64,000 nt of DNA from Proteles cristata cristata (GCA_017311185.1 JAESUZ010003164.1:682001-746000); one strand, 5' to 3'. Shown: positions 21,445 to 33,438, numbered from the stretch's first letter. The notes: generated from the letters alone by a model not told the origin. Made by a program: numbers and translations.

Positions 21445-23375
21445 TTTTTAGCCTTGAGTGATGAACATAGCATGTCTTCATCAAGTTGTCTTATTCACTG
21501 TGGGCCCTGTCTCCATCAGGGAATCTTCAAGTTGTGTCCTTGATGAAGAAGCAAATAACAACTCTAACTCTTCCTCTGGAACCTACTGCATTTACTCAAA
21601 TAAGCTCTCTCCCCCTATTGGCTACATATGCAACATCTCTGATGCTGCCTTTTATCACAGAAATCAATACCCATGATGCTTCTTGAAACCGTGTTTTGGT
21701 GTCCACACAGCACTTTCTTTATGATAGTGTGCTTGTATTGCCCACATGGCTGTCATGAGAACGTTCTTTCAGCTCTATGCTACAGGGAGTCTAGTTGACC
21801 AAGGACTCCAGCTATTGTGAACCCATCCCATGTTTGCACTTACATTTCCTACCAGCTGCTCCTAGTCAATGACTGAGCATAACAGCTTTGCTGAGCCAGG
21901 TCCATTGCTAGTGATTAGGAGACTCTTCCGATGGTGAGTTTGGCTCACAAACTCTGTAGAATTCTGTGTGGTCTAATAGGTTTCCAACTCTCCTTTCTTT
22001 CTTCCCTCTCTCTTTCACTGTAGGTCAGACTGGCTTTGTGATTAGCCAGCTCTCCCGGCCTCTCTCTGTTGCTTCCCCATCTTCCCCTCCTGACAATCCA
22101 TCTAGTACATTCCTTGCACCCTTAATCCCTTCTTGATGTCTGTTTCTAAGAAGACCTCAACTAATGCACCCTGTATCATAATGCCTTTGCTCAAGTTGCT
22201 GGCCATCAATGCCCATGCATTTCATTTGGTTAGACAAGAAAATCAACTAGGATTGGATTGTTTTTCATTTCAGGTTGAATAGAGGACAGGTATCTTATCT
22301 CCCTGCCCCTTTTTGCCATGACTTCCCAAATGTTTGTCTGAGAATCCTATCTGTAAACTCACTAAACTCACCACTATACCCACCCACCCACTCATAAATC
22401 AAAACAGAATAAAGGTCTGAAATATTTAAAATCACCAAATTTGATATCATCATATTTTAAGTGAAATATATTTAAGTCACGTATCACTATCATTGGTAGG
22501 TTTCCCTGGTTCTATCTGAATGCCATGCCTCTAGAATTGTGCCCTGAGCCCAAACTCCCTTCCCAATGTCATTCTGATGGTAAGGCACTATGTAGAAATC
22601 CACTGCATCCCCAAATCACAGTGAGCATACACTTGGCCCTCATTTAATATTCATTCCAAATCCCTTTCCCAGTAATGTTTAATTCCAGAATTTCCTCAAG
22701 AAGCTTGACATCCATTGCTTTTCTTTCCAGACTTTCCCTAAACCCATGGCTCTGCTCCCAGAAAGATAAGGTCTTTCTACCTTCAGAGAGACTTTTCACA
22801 TATAACTAACTGTCTATGTAGACTTTCGAATACGACTTCTCTAACTCTATCTGTTGGGAGATCTTCTACTTGATCTTATATTAAACCTAATAAAACAATG
22901 GTCACAGCTATAACTTTGGAGTTTAGCTTTAATTTGCCGTGCAGATCTACCTCTATCTGGTGCACTAATCTACACCCCAAGCCTGCCCAACTCTAATAAA
23001 TGATGCAGATGTTAGGTTTCTCTTTTCCTTTTGCCTGCTTCAGCAATACCTCATGAACAAATCCTAATTTATAAAATGGGAAAATGGAGTAAAGAAGCCA
23101 ACTTTCTGTTTCTAAATATTTTCTTACCAAAGTAAGTGGGAAACTCAGTATCAAAGGAATAAAATATTTGAGACATAAACTCTGGTAGTTCATGGAAACA
23201 GATAAAAACAATATGAAGAAATACTACCCACAGTTTTTCATTCAAAAAGCCTGAGAATAGACAAATTCATAATAACAATTGTGGAATAAGTAGTTTCAGA
23301 TTTCAAGTTCAATAAAGGAATCACTAAGTATCTCTTTTGTACCAGTCTGAATGTGTATTCAAATGGGGGGAGGCC
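21445..23375. other. unassigned sequence, left part possibly an old antisense LTR
   Basis: 21460-22170 ends in TTTCTAAGAAGACCTCAACTAATGC, which resembles the reversed opening of an old LTR, but I cannot name it. 22170-23375 shows nothing recognisable. No gene seen. Confidence 0.35.
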
Positions 23376-23379
23376 CCAG

Positions 23380-23720
23380 AAAATATAAAACATGTTGCTG
23401 CCTCCAGGCACTTAGAATCCTCTTGGGGAGAAAAATGCAACATGAAGGAAAAACTTAAGAACACCACAAGATAATTCAACAATAGCACACATTTGGTATA
23501 TAATAGGTAGCTTTCTGAAGGCAAGAATGTTCTGAAAGTCCCCACAGAGAAAACACTTGAGACTGAATCTTGATGAGGCCAAATCTGATGAACACAGTGC
23601 TGGGAGAGAGACAGTCTATGCAGAGAAAAGAAAGTAGCTTCTAATCATTGAAAACTACAGAAACTATGAGGACACTTTGACACTTCATGCTTAGAGGATC
23701 TGGAGGGTGGTGCCCAGGGG
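23380..23720 (-). mobile_element. L2 LINE 3' region, antisense, very diverged
   Basis: CTGCCTCCAGGCACTTAGAATCCTCTTGGGGAG and GAGACTGAATCTTGATGAGG then GACAGTCTATGCAGAGAAAAG follow the order of a reversed L2 3' end. Confidence 0.45.
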
Positions 23721-23734
23721 CATCAAAGTGCTTC

Positions 23735-24390
23735 AGGTTTGCAGTGCTCAGTACAAAACATTCAACTGCTGCCTGTAGATACAGTGAGAGGTTCTTCTGG
23801 GCACTTGTCTGGGGTCTGGAGTCAGCTACCTGGAGGCAGAGCTTAAAGACACTGAAAGTAGGCTAACTAACCTCTCAGTAATCATCTCTTTTGAAACTTT
23901 TTTCTTCCTCAAATCATCTGTAACTTCATCTTGTCATCCTGTCTTTTCCCAACTCTACTATGGATAGAAGTTCTGTAAATCCTTGGGTTCCATGTTTGTT
24001 CACCAGCCAGACTGGCCTCTGCCAGAGAGCCTGCACCTGAGAAAGCTCTCTCTGGCCCATCTCATCTCACTGTTGCTTATCACATGCTCTACCTTGATAT
24101 GAGCCGTCAGTCATAGCCAAGTGAACCACAATCACTACAGGCAAACAATGCCAAGAGCTCTGAAATATGATTTGGAGTTCTCTCATCACCTAGTCTTTAC
24201 TACATAGAATATTACTAATCCTAAAAGCCAATTCAAATGCAAGTTCAAGCTGAGCATTGCCAGTGATTTATTATAGTCCTGAAATAACCAGAAACCCATA
24301 ACCTACTAAACTGGTGTTCTACCCAAGAGTTATCTTTCTATTTGGGTAGAGAAGAGGGTGACAGAAAAGAAATGTCATTGATTATTTACT
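23735..24390. other. unannotated sequence
   Basis: No gene or repeat family recognised with confidence. Confidence 0.45.
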
Positions 24391-24394
24391 TACT

Positions 24395-24540
24395 CAACAA
24401 ATAATGGCACCCCCATTTTACAAATGAGGAAATAGGTGTTCAGAAAGAGAAAAAAAATTTTCCCAAGTTCTGAAAGCCTAAATATGGCAGAACCAGTTCA
24501 TGCATCGGACAACAAAATGATGCCACTGTGTTGATTTTCA
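24395..24540 (-). mobile_element. MIR SINE, antisense
   Basis: CCCATTTTACAAATGAGGAAATAGGTGTTCAGAAAGAG then TCCCAAGTTCTGAAAGCC matches reversed MIR (CCCATTTTACAGATGAGGAAACTGAGGC...). Confidence 0.75.
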
Positions 24541-24544
24541 ATTT

Positions 24545-25325
24545 TTGATTTCTGATTGCCTAACAATGCATCATTTCACAAAATGCCTATGCATGTTCAA
24601 AGCCTCTCCACTGAGATCGTAAGTGTTTCCAGGCAGCAGACCTGAGTTAAATGCTTCCCAGAATGTGACCATTTTTCATAAATGCATTATATAGGAGCCT
24701 TAAGGCATTATCCTCATATATATTTATGAGTAAGGATCATAGAAGCCCAAATAGATCATGGGTCATTTTCTATAAAAATGGAGAAGATGCATTACAATAT
24801 GACCACCTGGTTTTCCATTTTGGACACATTCCTGCAGAGCTGAGCATAAAGTGAAATTTTTTTTTACATCAAAGCCTATCCAGTTTTATATCAAAGCATC
24901 TTTCATATGTGGGTTCAAAAACCCCGACTAAAAGGAAAAAGCTATTTTTGTTTCTAAGACAAATCCATCAAGTAGTAGGCCAGTTTGCAAATAAGTCACA
25001 TTCTAAATATCTGTATCAAACTTCCACACTCACGGTATTATGTCAGAATATGGTCACCTCAAGTTTAGAGTCTATTAGTCACCAATCACAAGGTACTCTC
25101 TTTTCCAGTGAAATATTCATGCACCTTTACTCCTAAAGATTCTACTCTTGACTCACTTTCAAAGTTTTTATTTCTTTGTTTTTTGTTTGCTTGTTTTGTG
25201 TTTTTATCCCCATTCAGCTTTTCCAGTCCTATTATTGCTCATCTAGAGGATTCCAACAAGCTTCTGGATGATCTCTATATTAGAGGTATGTTGTAAATAT
25301 CTCCAACTTCCTTGCCTCTAGTTCA
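24545..25325. other. unannotated sequence
   Basis: Nothing recognised. Two overlapping frames of 62-75 codons have no protein-like character. Confidence 0.45.
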
Positions 25326-25329
25326 TTCT

Positions 25330-25590
25330 TCTCACTGCTACAAAGTCAGTCTTTGCTTAAAATCCTCCATTGGTTTACTGCTAATTTCAGAAATATATAT
25401 TTCTTAGCTTGACATAGAAGAACCTTCCTGTTATGGTCCCAGCTTGACTGTACTAAGCTTCTCTCCATTTCCACATTTGCCACCTTCTTGTTACCTCTCT
25501 CCTCCGGTCATGCCTCTAAGGATGCCTTTCCTTGTTTATCTACTTAGCCACATCCAAATCTTGAATTAAAATCCAGTATTTGGGAGTCCT
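25330..25590 (+). mobile_element. L2 LINE 3' region, sense
   Basis: TTGCTTAAAATCCTCCATTGGTTTACTGC, TTCCTGTTATGGTCCCAGCTTGAC and CCTTTCCTTGTTTATC fit the L2 order (TGCTTAAAACCCTTCAATGGCTTCCCATTGC...CATGGCC...). Confidence 0.65.
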
Positions 25591-25599
25591 GAATGGTGA

Positions 25600-26130
25600 G
25601 TAATAGTTTTTTAGATATTTGTGCCCAATCCACTGTTTTTCAGCTTCAGCTGCTGCAGAAAGGCCAGCGCCCACCCAACAATGACAACAGGAAAAATAAA
25701 TTAAAAAGAACTTCTCATCACCGAATTGTTAATAGGAGTTGCCTACAAGGAGTGGACTCAGTGGAAGAGGAGAGGGCACTTTTACTTTGTATTGTATTTT
25801 TCCTCCTTGTAATTAAAATATTTTCAACAACAACAAAAATGAATAAAGTTATAAAAAAAATAAAACCCAGCATTTGGTTTACTCCTCCAATATAGCACAT
25901 GTTATGTCAATTAAATGCAATTTATTTTATATATCTTTTCATACCACAAGATCTCCAGTTTCTTGAAGTCAGAGATGGTGTGCAATCAAGTCTTTGTGCT
26001 CTCAGCTCTTCGCGCTGGTCTGAGATGTGGTAGGTATGAAATAGAGGACTGCTTCATGGATTAATGAAAGACTAGAGGTGATGAATTGGCATTAACCCAG
26101 ATTCTCTTGTGGAAAATGACACATCTTCAT
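25600..26130. other. unannotated sequence
   Basis: Includes an A/T-rich patch near 25820-25870. No gene recognised; the 100-codon frame at 25593 is composition-driven. Confidence 0.45.
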
Positions 26131-26145
26131 AAAACAGCCAACTGA

Positions 26146-26391
26146 GGGGTGCCTAGGTGACTTAGTCAGTTAAGTCTAACTTCGGCTCTGATCATGATCT
26201 CATGGTTCATGGGTTTGAGCCCTGTGTTGGGCTCTGTGCTGACAGCTCACAGCCTGGAGCCTACTTTGGGTTCTGTGTCTCTTTCTCTCTCTGTTCCTCC
26301 CCTGCTTGTGCACTCTCTCATTCTCTCTCTCTCTCTCTCAAAAGTAAATAAAGATTTTTAAAAATTAAAAAATAAATAAATAAAATAAAGC
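26146..26391 (+). mobile_element. SINEC_Fc-type SINE, full length
   Basis: It has GGGGTGCCTAGGTGACTTAGTCAG, CAGCCTGGAGCCTACTTTGGGTTCTGTGTC, a long CT tract and an extended (AAAT)n tail. The duplication CAGCCAACTGA is at 26135-26145 and 26392-26402. Confidence 0.94.
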
Positions 26392-26483
26392 AGCCAACTG
26401 ATTTAGAGAGGTTGAATCAATTTATTGATATAACCCAATCCAGAACAGAACTTCAAAGAAAAAGCACATTTTTCCTGTATTTC

Positions 26484-26709
26484 TTTTTTTTTTTTTTCAA
26501 AAAAGTTTATTTATGTATTTTTGGCAGAGAAGAGAGAGCATGCACACATGCCAGAGGGACAGAGAGAGAGGAAGAGAGAAAATTCCAAGTAGGTTCTGCA
26601 CTGTCAGCACAGAGCCCAATGTGGGGCTCAAACTCACGAACCATGAAATCATAACCTGAGTCAAAATCAAGAGTCAGATACTTAACACACTGAGCCATTC
26701 AGATGTCCC
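26484..26709 (-). mobile_element. SINEC-type SINE, antisense
   Basis: Reversed landmarks: a T-rich start, GTCAGCACAGAGCCCAATGTGGGGCTC, AAATCAAGAGTCAGATACTTAAC and GAGCCATTCAGATGTCCC. The AAATCAAGAGTCAG block marks an older subtype. Duplication TTTCCTGTATTTC is at 26471-26483 and 26710-26722. It forms an inverted pair with the SINE 93 bp to its left. Confidence 0.94.
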
Positions 26710-26874
26710 TTTCCTGTATTTCATTTTTAATTCGCCAACCCACCACCCAATTTTTTAAGGCACAATATACATCTTTATTAAATAAAAAATGAATGAATAC
26801 TTCTCTGTTTTGCAATTTAAAAAGTTCAGAGTTGAAGATAAAATTTTTATGAGGACAGTCAGAGCCAATATTTA

Positions 26875-27090
26875 CTGAGAAATTACTATGTATCTGGCAC
26901 TGTGCTAGTCTTTTCCTATGGATTTATCTCATTGAAAACTCACAACAGAATTTTATGCTAAATACTAGTCTTATTCCCATTTTACAGATGAAAAAATAAT
27001 AATAAGATAGAGAAACAACAGACCCCAGAACTGAATGCAGGCAGTGTGATGCCAAATGCCCAACTCCCTACTATTGTGTTACCTTGTTTT
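26875..27090 (-). mobile_element. MIR SINE, antisense
   Basis: TACTATGTATCTGGCACTGTGCTAG, CTTATTCCCATTTTACAGATG and AACTGAATGCAGGCAGTGTGATGCC follow reversed MIR, near full length. Confidence 0.8.
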
Positions 27091-27094
27091 TTGA

Positions 27095-27460
27095 GGGGCA
27101 ATACATTGAATGTGAACATTTCAGATTCTTTTTCCTAATTGCAGGGTTTGCCTCTATCAATCCCCGTAGTTTATGGTAGCAAATGTCAACCATAAAGCTT
27201 ATGCAATATGTAGCCTTCTACAACTAAAGTCTCACTGTCAAGTTTCTATCCCACAGTCCACCAAGCCAAGTTTAGTTATTCCTGCATCAGATCTTTCTCT
27301 TCTTCTCCCAGCCCCAGATCTGAAAAAGAAAAAGAATTACATGACAAAGATAAAATACTTCTTTCCTCTCCTGAGCAAATAAATTGGGACACAGCTTACT
27401 TTGTGTGTGGGGGTCTGTGTAGAGAAAATTTTTATTTTCTAGAGCAATGTCAGAAGTTCA
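27095..27460. other. unannotated sequence
   Basis: No gene or repeat recognised. Confidence 0.45.
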
Positions 27461-27478
27461 TTTTAAAGTAATCTGTTC

Positions 27479-27695
27479 AGGGCACCTGGGTGGCTTAGTC
27501 GGTTAAGCGTCCGACTTTCGCTTAGGTCATGATCTCGCAGTTCGTGGGTTCGAGCCCCGCGTCGGGCTCTGTGCTGACTGCCAGCTCAGAGCCTGGAGCC
27601 TGTTTCAGTCTGTGACTCCCTCTCTCTCTGACCCTCCCCTGCTCACGCTGTCTCTCTCTCTCTCTCCTAGAAATAAATAAAAATAATACATAAAT
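27479..27695 (+). mobile_element. young-type SINEC_Fc SINE
   Basis: Almost consensus young form: GGTGGCTTAGTCGGTTAAGC, GACTTTCGCTTAGGTCATG, GGTTCGAGCCCCGCGTCGG, GTTTCAGTCTGTGACTCCC and CTCCTAGAAATAAATAAA. A perfect 14-bp duplication AAAGTAATCTGTTC is at 27465-27478 and 27696-27709. A 147-codon minus-strand frame extends from unique sequence into it and is rejected as a gene. Confidence 0.97.
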
Positions 27696-27709
27696 AAAGT
27701 AATCTGTTC

Positions 27710-29185
27710 GTAACAAGAAACGAAGGCTTTGCCACAGCTGAGTGAAATACCTTGTTGGACAAAGAGAGACTGGCAAGGCCAGGGGCACTAAGACAGCGTT
27801 TTGCCAAGTGAAGCATGTTAGTTCTTTTAATCTATAATTCAATTGCTCTCCTGGCTCAGCAAAACACTTAAGAAGGTTCTGAGACCCTTCCATTAAGTGT
27901 ATTTTATGAGTGTGGTCTAAAATGTGGTGAGCCGCACTGAAAAACCATTGAGTGATGCCATTCAAAGACTTGCTTGAACAAAATACACAGGAGATATCAG
28001 GGGATCTGGAATAAACAATAAGGGGATTCTTTCATATGCAACTGTACTTTATAGGACTGTTCATTTCTGATATGCTCAGCAAAGATTTTAAAGGAATATG
28101 CTTGCCTTAAAAAGAATAATTTATAAATTCCTATTTCACAGGTTAGGAGCATGAGATAATGGGGAGAGTACTGCTTAAAATGGCAATTTAGGGGTGACCT
28201 AATGTAACTCTAAATATCGTAGGCAGTGGTTGCATGAGAAAGAACAAACTTGCCTGTACTGGATCTTGGAAAGCCCGCCATCTGCCCTTAACTTTACAAC
28301 CATGATTACATTAGGAATATATGCCAAACTATGTAAGTGAATATTGCAAAATATTGCATGAAATTATAGGTGATCAAGCTACAGAAATGAAAATGAAAGC
28401 TTTTAGCAAGAATTCCAATGACTTCTAAAGGTCATAAATAAAAGAGAAAAGCATAAAAGAGTTTTAATCACAAAGCGTTAAAATTATATAAAATTATTTA
28501 AAAAATTATTTCAGTTCTCTGGTTTCTAAAGTATAATTTGAATTAACCCAAACTGATTTTGAACCAGTCTTCTAAATTTGGATATCTCCTATGAGTTAAG
28601 ATGGAGTTGGATAGAATTTTTCAATCTCCAATCGTCTTTGAAGAAAGGAAGATTAGTTTGCATAGAAGTGTAACTAAGCTTATAAGTTGTTTTTTTCCCC
28701 AAACATATTAATTTACTGTGTATGCCATGGTAGCTTATCATGTTTAAGAAGCAAGATTATGATATTTAGTATGCCAGAGATGTAGTGTCTTCGGTAAGTG
28801 TTCTCATTTTTATATCAACAAATTCATGCAATGTTAAAAAATTAGCTTATTAGCAAAACCATTTTAGCGAAGCATGCTAAGAAGCATAACACTCTACCAA
28901 GTGTATATTTTATAGTTTGGTTTTTTTTGGCAAATTGTCCCAACTGTATAATGGAACAAGTCGTGGTGCTCTTGAATAAATGAGATTTTAATCCTAATAG
29001 TAGAGTAAAAGCTTCTGAATCTGAAAAATATCCCACTATGCTTTATCACAAAATTATTCTCCTCTGACAGTGTCTCTATTGAGAAATGTTATTAATTCTT
29101 CCCAAAAAGATTGTAACTATTAAGAAGACATGTAATATGAACAGCTATACTACTATCTTAAGTCTTTCTAAAAATTTTTTTGTTT
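27710..29185. other. 1.5 kb without recognised genes or repeats
   Basis: AT-rich; nothing recognised. Confidence 0.5.
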
Positions 29186-29207
29186 CATTAATTTTTAAAA
29201 TAAAATT

Positions 29208-29417
29208 GGGGGCGGGAGGGCACCTGAGTGGCTCAGTTGGTTAAGCATCCGACTTCGGCTCAGGTCATGATCTCTTAGTTCGTGAGTTTGAGCCCTGTAT
29301 CGGGCTCTGTGCTGACAGCTCAGAGCCTGGAGCCTGCTTCGGTTCCGTCTCTCTCTGTCTCTGCTTCTCTCCTGCTCATTCTCTGTCTCTCTCTCTAAAA
29401 TAAATAAACATTAAAAA
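29208..29417 (+). mobile_element. SINEC_Fc-type SINE, first of a tandem pair
   Basis: It has GGCACCTGAGTGGCTCAGTTGG, CTCAGAGCCTGGAGCCTGCTTCGGTTCC, a CT tract and AAATAAACATTAAAAA. An AT-rich near-duplication (AATTTTTAAAATAAAATT/AATTTTTAATAAAATT) is at 29190-29207 and 29418-29433. Confidence 0.9.
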
Positions 29418-29435
29418 ATTTTTAATAAAATTTTA

Positions 29436-29645
29436 GGCATGGCTGGTTGGCCTAGTTGGTTGAGCATCCAGTTCTTGAATTCAGGTCAGATCATGATCCC
29501 AGGGTTGTGGGATTGAGCCCCGTGTTAGGCTTGGCACTGAGCCTGGAGTCTGCTTAGGATTCTCTCTCTCCATCCCTCTCCCCAGCTCACACTTGCACTC
29601 TCTCTGTCTTTCTAAAATTAGAAAAACTAATAAATAAATAAATGT
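29436..29645 (+). mobile_element. older carnivore SINE, second of a tandem pair
   Basis: GGCATGGCTGGTTGGCCTAGTTGG, CCCAGGGTTGTGGGATTGAGCCCC, CACTGAGCCTGGAGTCTGCTTAGGATTC and CTTTCTAAAATTAG show the older, more diverged subtype (GAGTCTGCTT...). It sits immediately right of the preceding SINE in the same orientation. Confidence 0.88.
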
Positions 29646-29659
29646 GTGAATGAATAAAT

Positions 29660-30170
29660 AAAATTTATATTGGTAAAATATGCAACCAGTTCATTAAGGC
29701 ATTTATGTCAATTGCAGTTTATGAAAGTGGCTCACTATTAGGAAGGTAATTAAAAATGGATTTTATTTAATATAGCATTGATTTGAAAATAAATAAGTAG
29801 GGAATTGGTTCTTTCTAAAAAAAAAAAAAAGAAAAGGTAGTAAAGATAATATGGTTAAGAGAAATCTTATAAGGTTGGGAAGAAGATTTTATCAACAGGG
29901 AACTATGCTGAAAGATGTCCTAAGCAACTACATTTTATCTGTTTTTTATTTCTTTCTTTTAGAATGGGTGATATTATGTCTTCAGTGTACTGATATCTTC
30001 ATATATATCTTCAGCTTTGGACAAAGAAACAAACAAACAAAAAAGTAAACAAAAGCAGACATATTGTAGAGCTACCTTAGAATCATCCAGAATTTTTTAG
30101 ACGCTCTCAGTGTTCCTGACCAGCTTTCTTATCTCCTCACTGCTCATAGTGGTCCTAGCTCCTGTGATTA
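29660..30170. other. unannotated AT-rich sequence
   Basis: Nothing recognised. Confidence 0.45.
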
Positions 30171-30185
30171 AAAGAGCCAATATGG

Positions 30186-30406
30186 GGGGCGCCTGGGTGG
30201 CTTAGTCTGTTAAGCGTCCGACTTTTGCTTAGGTCATGATCTCGCGGTTCGTGGGTTCGAGCCCTGCGTTGGGCTCTGTGCTGACTGTCAGCTCAAAGCC
30301 TGGAGCCTGTTTAAGTCTGTGACTCCTTCTCTCTCTGACCCTCTCCTGCTCACGCTGTCTCTCTCTCTCCTAGAAATAAATAAAACATTAAAAATTAAAA
30401 AAAAAT
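30186..30406 (+). mobile_element. young-type SINEC_Fc SINE
   Basis: It shows GGGCGCCTGGGTGGCTTAGTC, GCTTAGGTCATGATCTCGCGG, AAGTCTGTGACTCC and CCTAGAAATAAATAAAACATT. A perfect 14-bp duplication AAGAGCCAATATGG is at 30172-30185 and 30407-30420. Confidence 0.97.
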
Positions 30407-30424
30407 AAGAGCCAATATGGAAGA

Positions 30425-31300
30425 GAGAAAGTTTAATATGAGTCAAAGGACCTTAGAAGGTATGCTTGAACTCAGGATGGCCGAGGATCCTACGGTAGCA
30501 TGATTTACTCTGTACAAGCCTGACTTTTAACAAACAAAAATTTGCGATCATCTTACGCATGAGTACTGATCAAAAGTTCTTCATTCCCCTCTCAAATCTT
30601 TTTCCACATCCTCCTCATCTACTAGCAAAACTACTTATATGCCATCACAAACTAGAAAAACATACTTTTTTTCTGATACTCTACACCGTAGAACACTGCT
30701 AATTAATTAATTTTGGATACCGACATTTCCCACTCTAATTTTAAATGCAAATAATACTTCAAAGAGTTTGTATTGGCTCAGTTTTGTTCATGAGCTAGGA
30801 AAATTAGATTTCTATCATTGAACAATAAAACAATGCAGATAAGAAAATTGCAGAAATGATAGTCTAAAGCAATTTGCTGGGAACACAGTGAACTCTATGA
30901 ATGTGATAAGAAAGCCGAAGTGGTGAGCTCCAACTCATCCTAGTTCATCTCAAATGTATTCCAATGTCTAGTGTTATTTTACTTTTCTATTCAAGCAAGA
31001 TAAAGCCATTGAGAATACACCCATCCACATACATGCACACGTGCGTGCAAACACACACACAGAGTATCTCTTATGAATAAAAGACAATGGGAGGGGGAAA
31101 AACTTGCTTTACTAAGATTAGTTAAGAGCACATCCCCACTTCTCAGTAAATAATTTGAAGGTTGCTTCAAAAAGTGGCCGGGGATCTGGCTACAACATGA
31201 GGCTCCATCGCTTTGCAAACCACGTTGTTCTATCAAAGTGACACCCTGAGATCCAATTCTATTCTTTTGGACAGGGTATTTGGCAGAAACCCAGTTCAAC
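30425..31300. other. unannotated sequence with a short CA-rich patch
   Basis: A CACGTGCGTGCAAACACACACACA patch lies near 31036-31062. A 105-codon minus-strand frame at 30991-31308 shows no domain I recognise. Confidence 0.45.
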
Positions 31301-31314
31301 CTTGACACGATTTT

Positions 31315-31524
31315 TTTTTAATGTCTTTATTTTATTTTGAGAGACAGAGACAGAGCAAGCAGGGGAGGGGCAGAGAGAGAGAGGGAGACACAGAATCCAA
31401 AGTAGCCTCCAGGCTCTGAGCTGTCAGCACACAGCCTGATACGGGGCTCGAACCCACCAATCATGAGATCATGACCTGAGCCGAAGTCACACGCTTAACC
31501 AACTGAGCCACCCAGGTGCCCCAT
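31315..31524 (-). mobile_element. SINEC_Fc-type SINE, antisense, full length
   Basis: Reversed landmarks including GGCTCGAACCCACC, GAGATCATGACCTGAGCCGAAG and GAGCCACCCAGGTGCCCC. The duplication (CTTGACACGATTTT at 31301-31314; CCTGACACGGTTTT at 31526-31539) differs at two positions. Confidence 0.94.
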
Positions 31525-31557
31525 CCCTGACACGGTTTTAGACGAGTTATTATAATC

Positions 31558-31651
31558 CTTTTTTTCTTTTTTCTTTCTTTCTTTTTTCTCTTTCTTTCTT
31601 TCTTTCCTTCTTTTTTTCTTTTTCTTTTTCTTTTTCTTTTTTTTTTTTTTT
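31558..31651. repeat. (CTTT)n polypyrimidine microsatellite
   Basis: About 95 bases of T with interspersed C, in CTTT and CTTTTT units. On the minus strand it encodes a lysine/glutamate-rich artefactual frame. Confidence 0.92.
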
Positions 31652-31654
31652 GCT

Positions 31655-32350
31655 AGTCACATTTTCCTCGATAGAGAGCCTACAAACCTTGAGAATGTCC
31701 TGGAAGCAAGAATGGGCAATACAATTTGGGGGAGAATGGGTATTGGTGCCATTGGTTTTTATTATATTCACTGCACATGGTAAATCAGCCCTATTTCCAT
31801 TTTTAAGAGTTCATGCTTGAGGATTCAATGTTATCTTCCCCGGTGCATGAGTTTGAAAAGTCTGAGATAAACCCTTTCTCTCTTGTCCTTATAACTTCAC
31901 AAATATGAAAGCCACCCCACAGCAGGTTGAAATCCAGCCTACAAGACTGAAACCACACGATTCCTTGTCACTACAGGTGATAATTTTGTGCAATTTACAT
32001 TTTTAGGAGGCCATCTTCTGTGTGCTGAGTACTTGTACATGGAACCCTCAACATCCCAGTCATGCTGAATTCACCTCCAAGGTGACATCCATGTTCCAGG
32101 TCACAACATTGGTTCATCACATCCAACTACTACACAGAAGCTATTTAAATCAGTTTGAGCAATTCTGCATGTCAAATCCCACTTCATGGCCACCTCAGTC
32201 CCACCCATCATGGCAGGACATTGACCATACACAATAGTGTATTAAGGCTTTGCAGTATTTGGGCAAATGCTGTCTTCCTGTAGCCAGGTTCCTCTTCCAC
32301 ACTGTAAATATAGAATCCCTTGTTCACACAAAGCTTCTGTGAGTGCCTCT
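31655..32350. other. unannotated sequence
   Basis: No gene or repeat recognised. Confidence 0.45.
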
Positions 32351-32359
32351 CACACCCAC

Positions 32360-32453
32360 TACCCCATTCATTAACTGCAATTCCTAGCCTCCTTTGCACC
32401 TGGTTGTGTTCATGTGACTCAAGCAAAGTGAGTGGACATGATGTGTGCACCTT
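32360..32453 (+). mobile_element. LTR-like old repeat, left fragment
   Basis: AACTGCAATTCCTAGCCTCCTTTGCACCTGGTTGTGTTCATGTGACTCAAGCAAAGTGAGTGG resembles the opening of the unnamed LTR-like group also seen at 9231 and 20485. A SINE inserted at 32470 splits it from 32698-32840. Confidence 0.5.
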
Positions 32454-32469
32454 CTGGATGACTTCTTTA

Positions 32470-32682
32470 AAAATTTTTTAATGTTTATTTATTTTTGAAG
32501 GAGAAAGAGACAGAGCATGAGCAGGGGAAGAGCAGAGAAGGAGGGAGACACAGAATCCAAAGCAGCTTCCAGGCTCTGAGCTGTCAGCACAGAGCTCAAT
32601 GCAGGGCTCCAACTCACAAACTGAGAGATCATGACCTGAGCCGAAGTTGGATGCTTAACCGATGGAGCCACCCACGTGCCCC
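32470..32682 (-). mobile_element. SINEC_Fc-type SINE, antisense
   Basis: Reversed full-length SINE ending GAGCCACCCACGTGCCCC. The duplication CTGGATGACTTCTTTA (32454-32469) versus CTGGATCACTTCTTTA (32683-32698) differs at one base. Confidence 0.95.
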
Positions 32683-32698
32683 CTGGATCACTTCTTTA

Positions 32699-32840
32699 GA
32701 AAGAAAATTGCTTCCCTTCACTTCACTTTCCCTGCTTCTGAGGTCAAGGTGGAGGTAACAATCAAGGATGTCGTGTAGACTCAGTGACAAAATTCAGAAC
32801 CTAGACCTGCTGTGGACCTTCTGCCCAGCTCTGAACCAAA
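32699..32840 (+). mobile_element. LTR-like old repeat, right fragment
   Basis: Continues beyond the SINE with GCTTCTGAGGTCAAGGTGGAGG and GGACCTTCTGCCCAGC. Assignment rests on position and weak likeness. Confidence 0.35.
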
Positions 32841-33183
32841 CATGAGAAAGAAATACATTCATATCATGTTTAAACAAGTGTAGTTTTGCAGGCTAGCCTG
32901 CATTTTAAATAATATATCAAGCTGTAAAGAAAACTGTTTAACTATTAATAAGCGAGTTCAACCAAAATTTATGATGATAAAGCTAGAAGTCTTAGTGAAA
33001 AACTAGTATTCTAACAACATGGTGATTTAAGGAATGGGGGAAAGTAACTCAATTGTGTCTTAGAATTTGTATATTTTCAATTCTTTCTTAGAATTTGTGT
33101 ATTTTCAAATATATGCTAAGTTAACAACCAATTTTGTTGTTTATCTAGCTCTTTAATTGCTTTTGATTTCTTTTACCTATTTT

Positions 33184-33267
33184 TTAAAATATTTATTCAT
33201 TTATTTTGTGCATGCATGAGAGAGAGGAGTATACTAGTGCATGCATGCAAGGGAGGGGCAGAGAGAA

Positions 33268-33322
<55 letters not shown>

Positions 33323-33438
33323 TCCTAAGTTGATAGCACAGATCCCATTGCCAGGCTTAATCTCACAAACATGAGACCATGACCTGAGTCGAAATCAAGA
33401 GTCAGACATTTAACAGACAGAGCCACCCAGGTGCCCCC
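33184..33438 (-). mobile_element. SINEC-type SINE, antisense, with expanded (GA)n
   Basis: Older AAATCAAGAGTCAG subtype. Its pyrimidine tract has grown into about 55 bases of (GA)n (33266-33321), and GTGCATGCATG occurs twice (33209 and 33238). Target duplication TTTTACCTATTTT is at 33171-33183 and 33439-33451. Confidence 0.94.

Noticed and set aside
27522..27965. 147-codon minus-strand open frame
   Set aside because: Its C-terminal half is the reverse of a young SINE and the rest has no recognisable domain or splice context.
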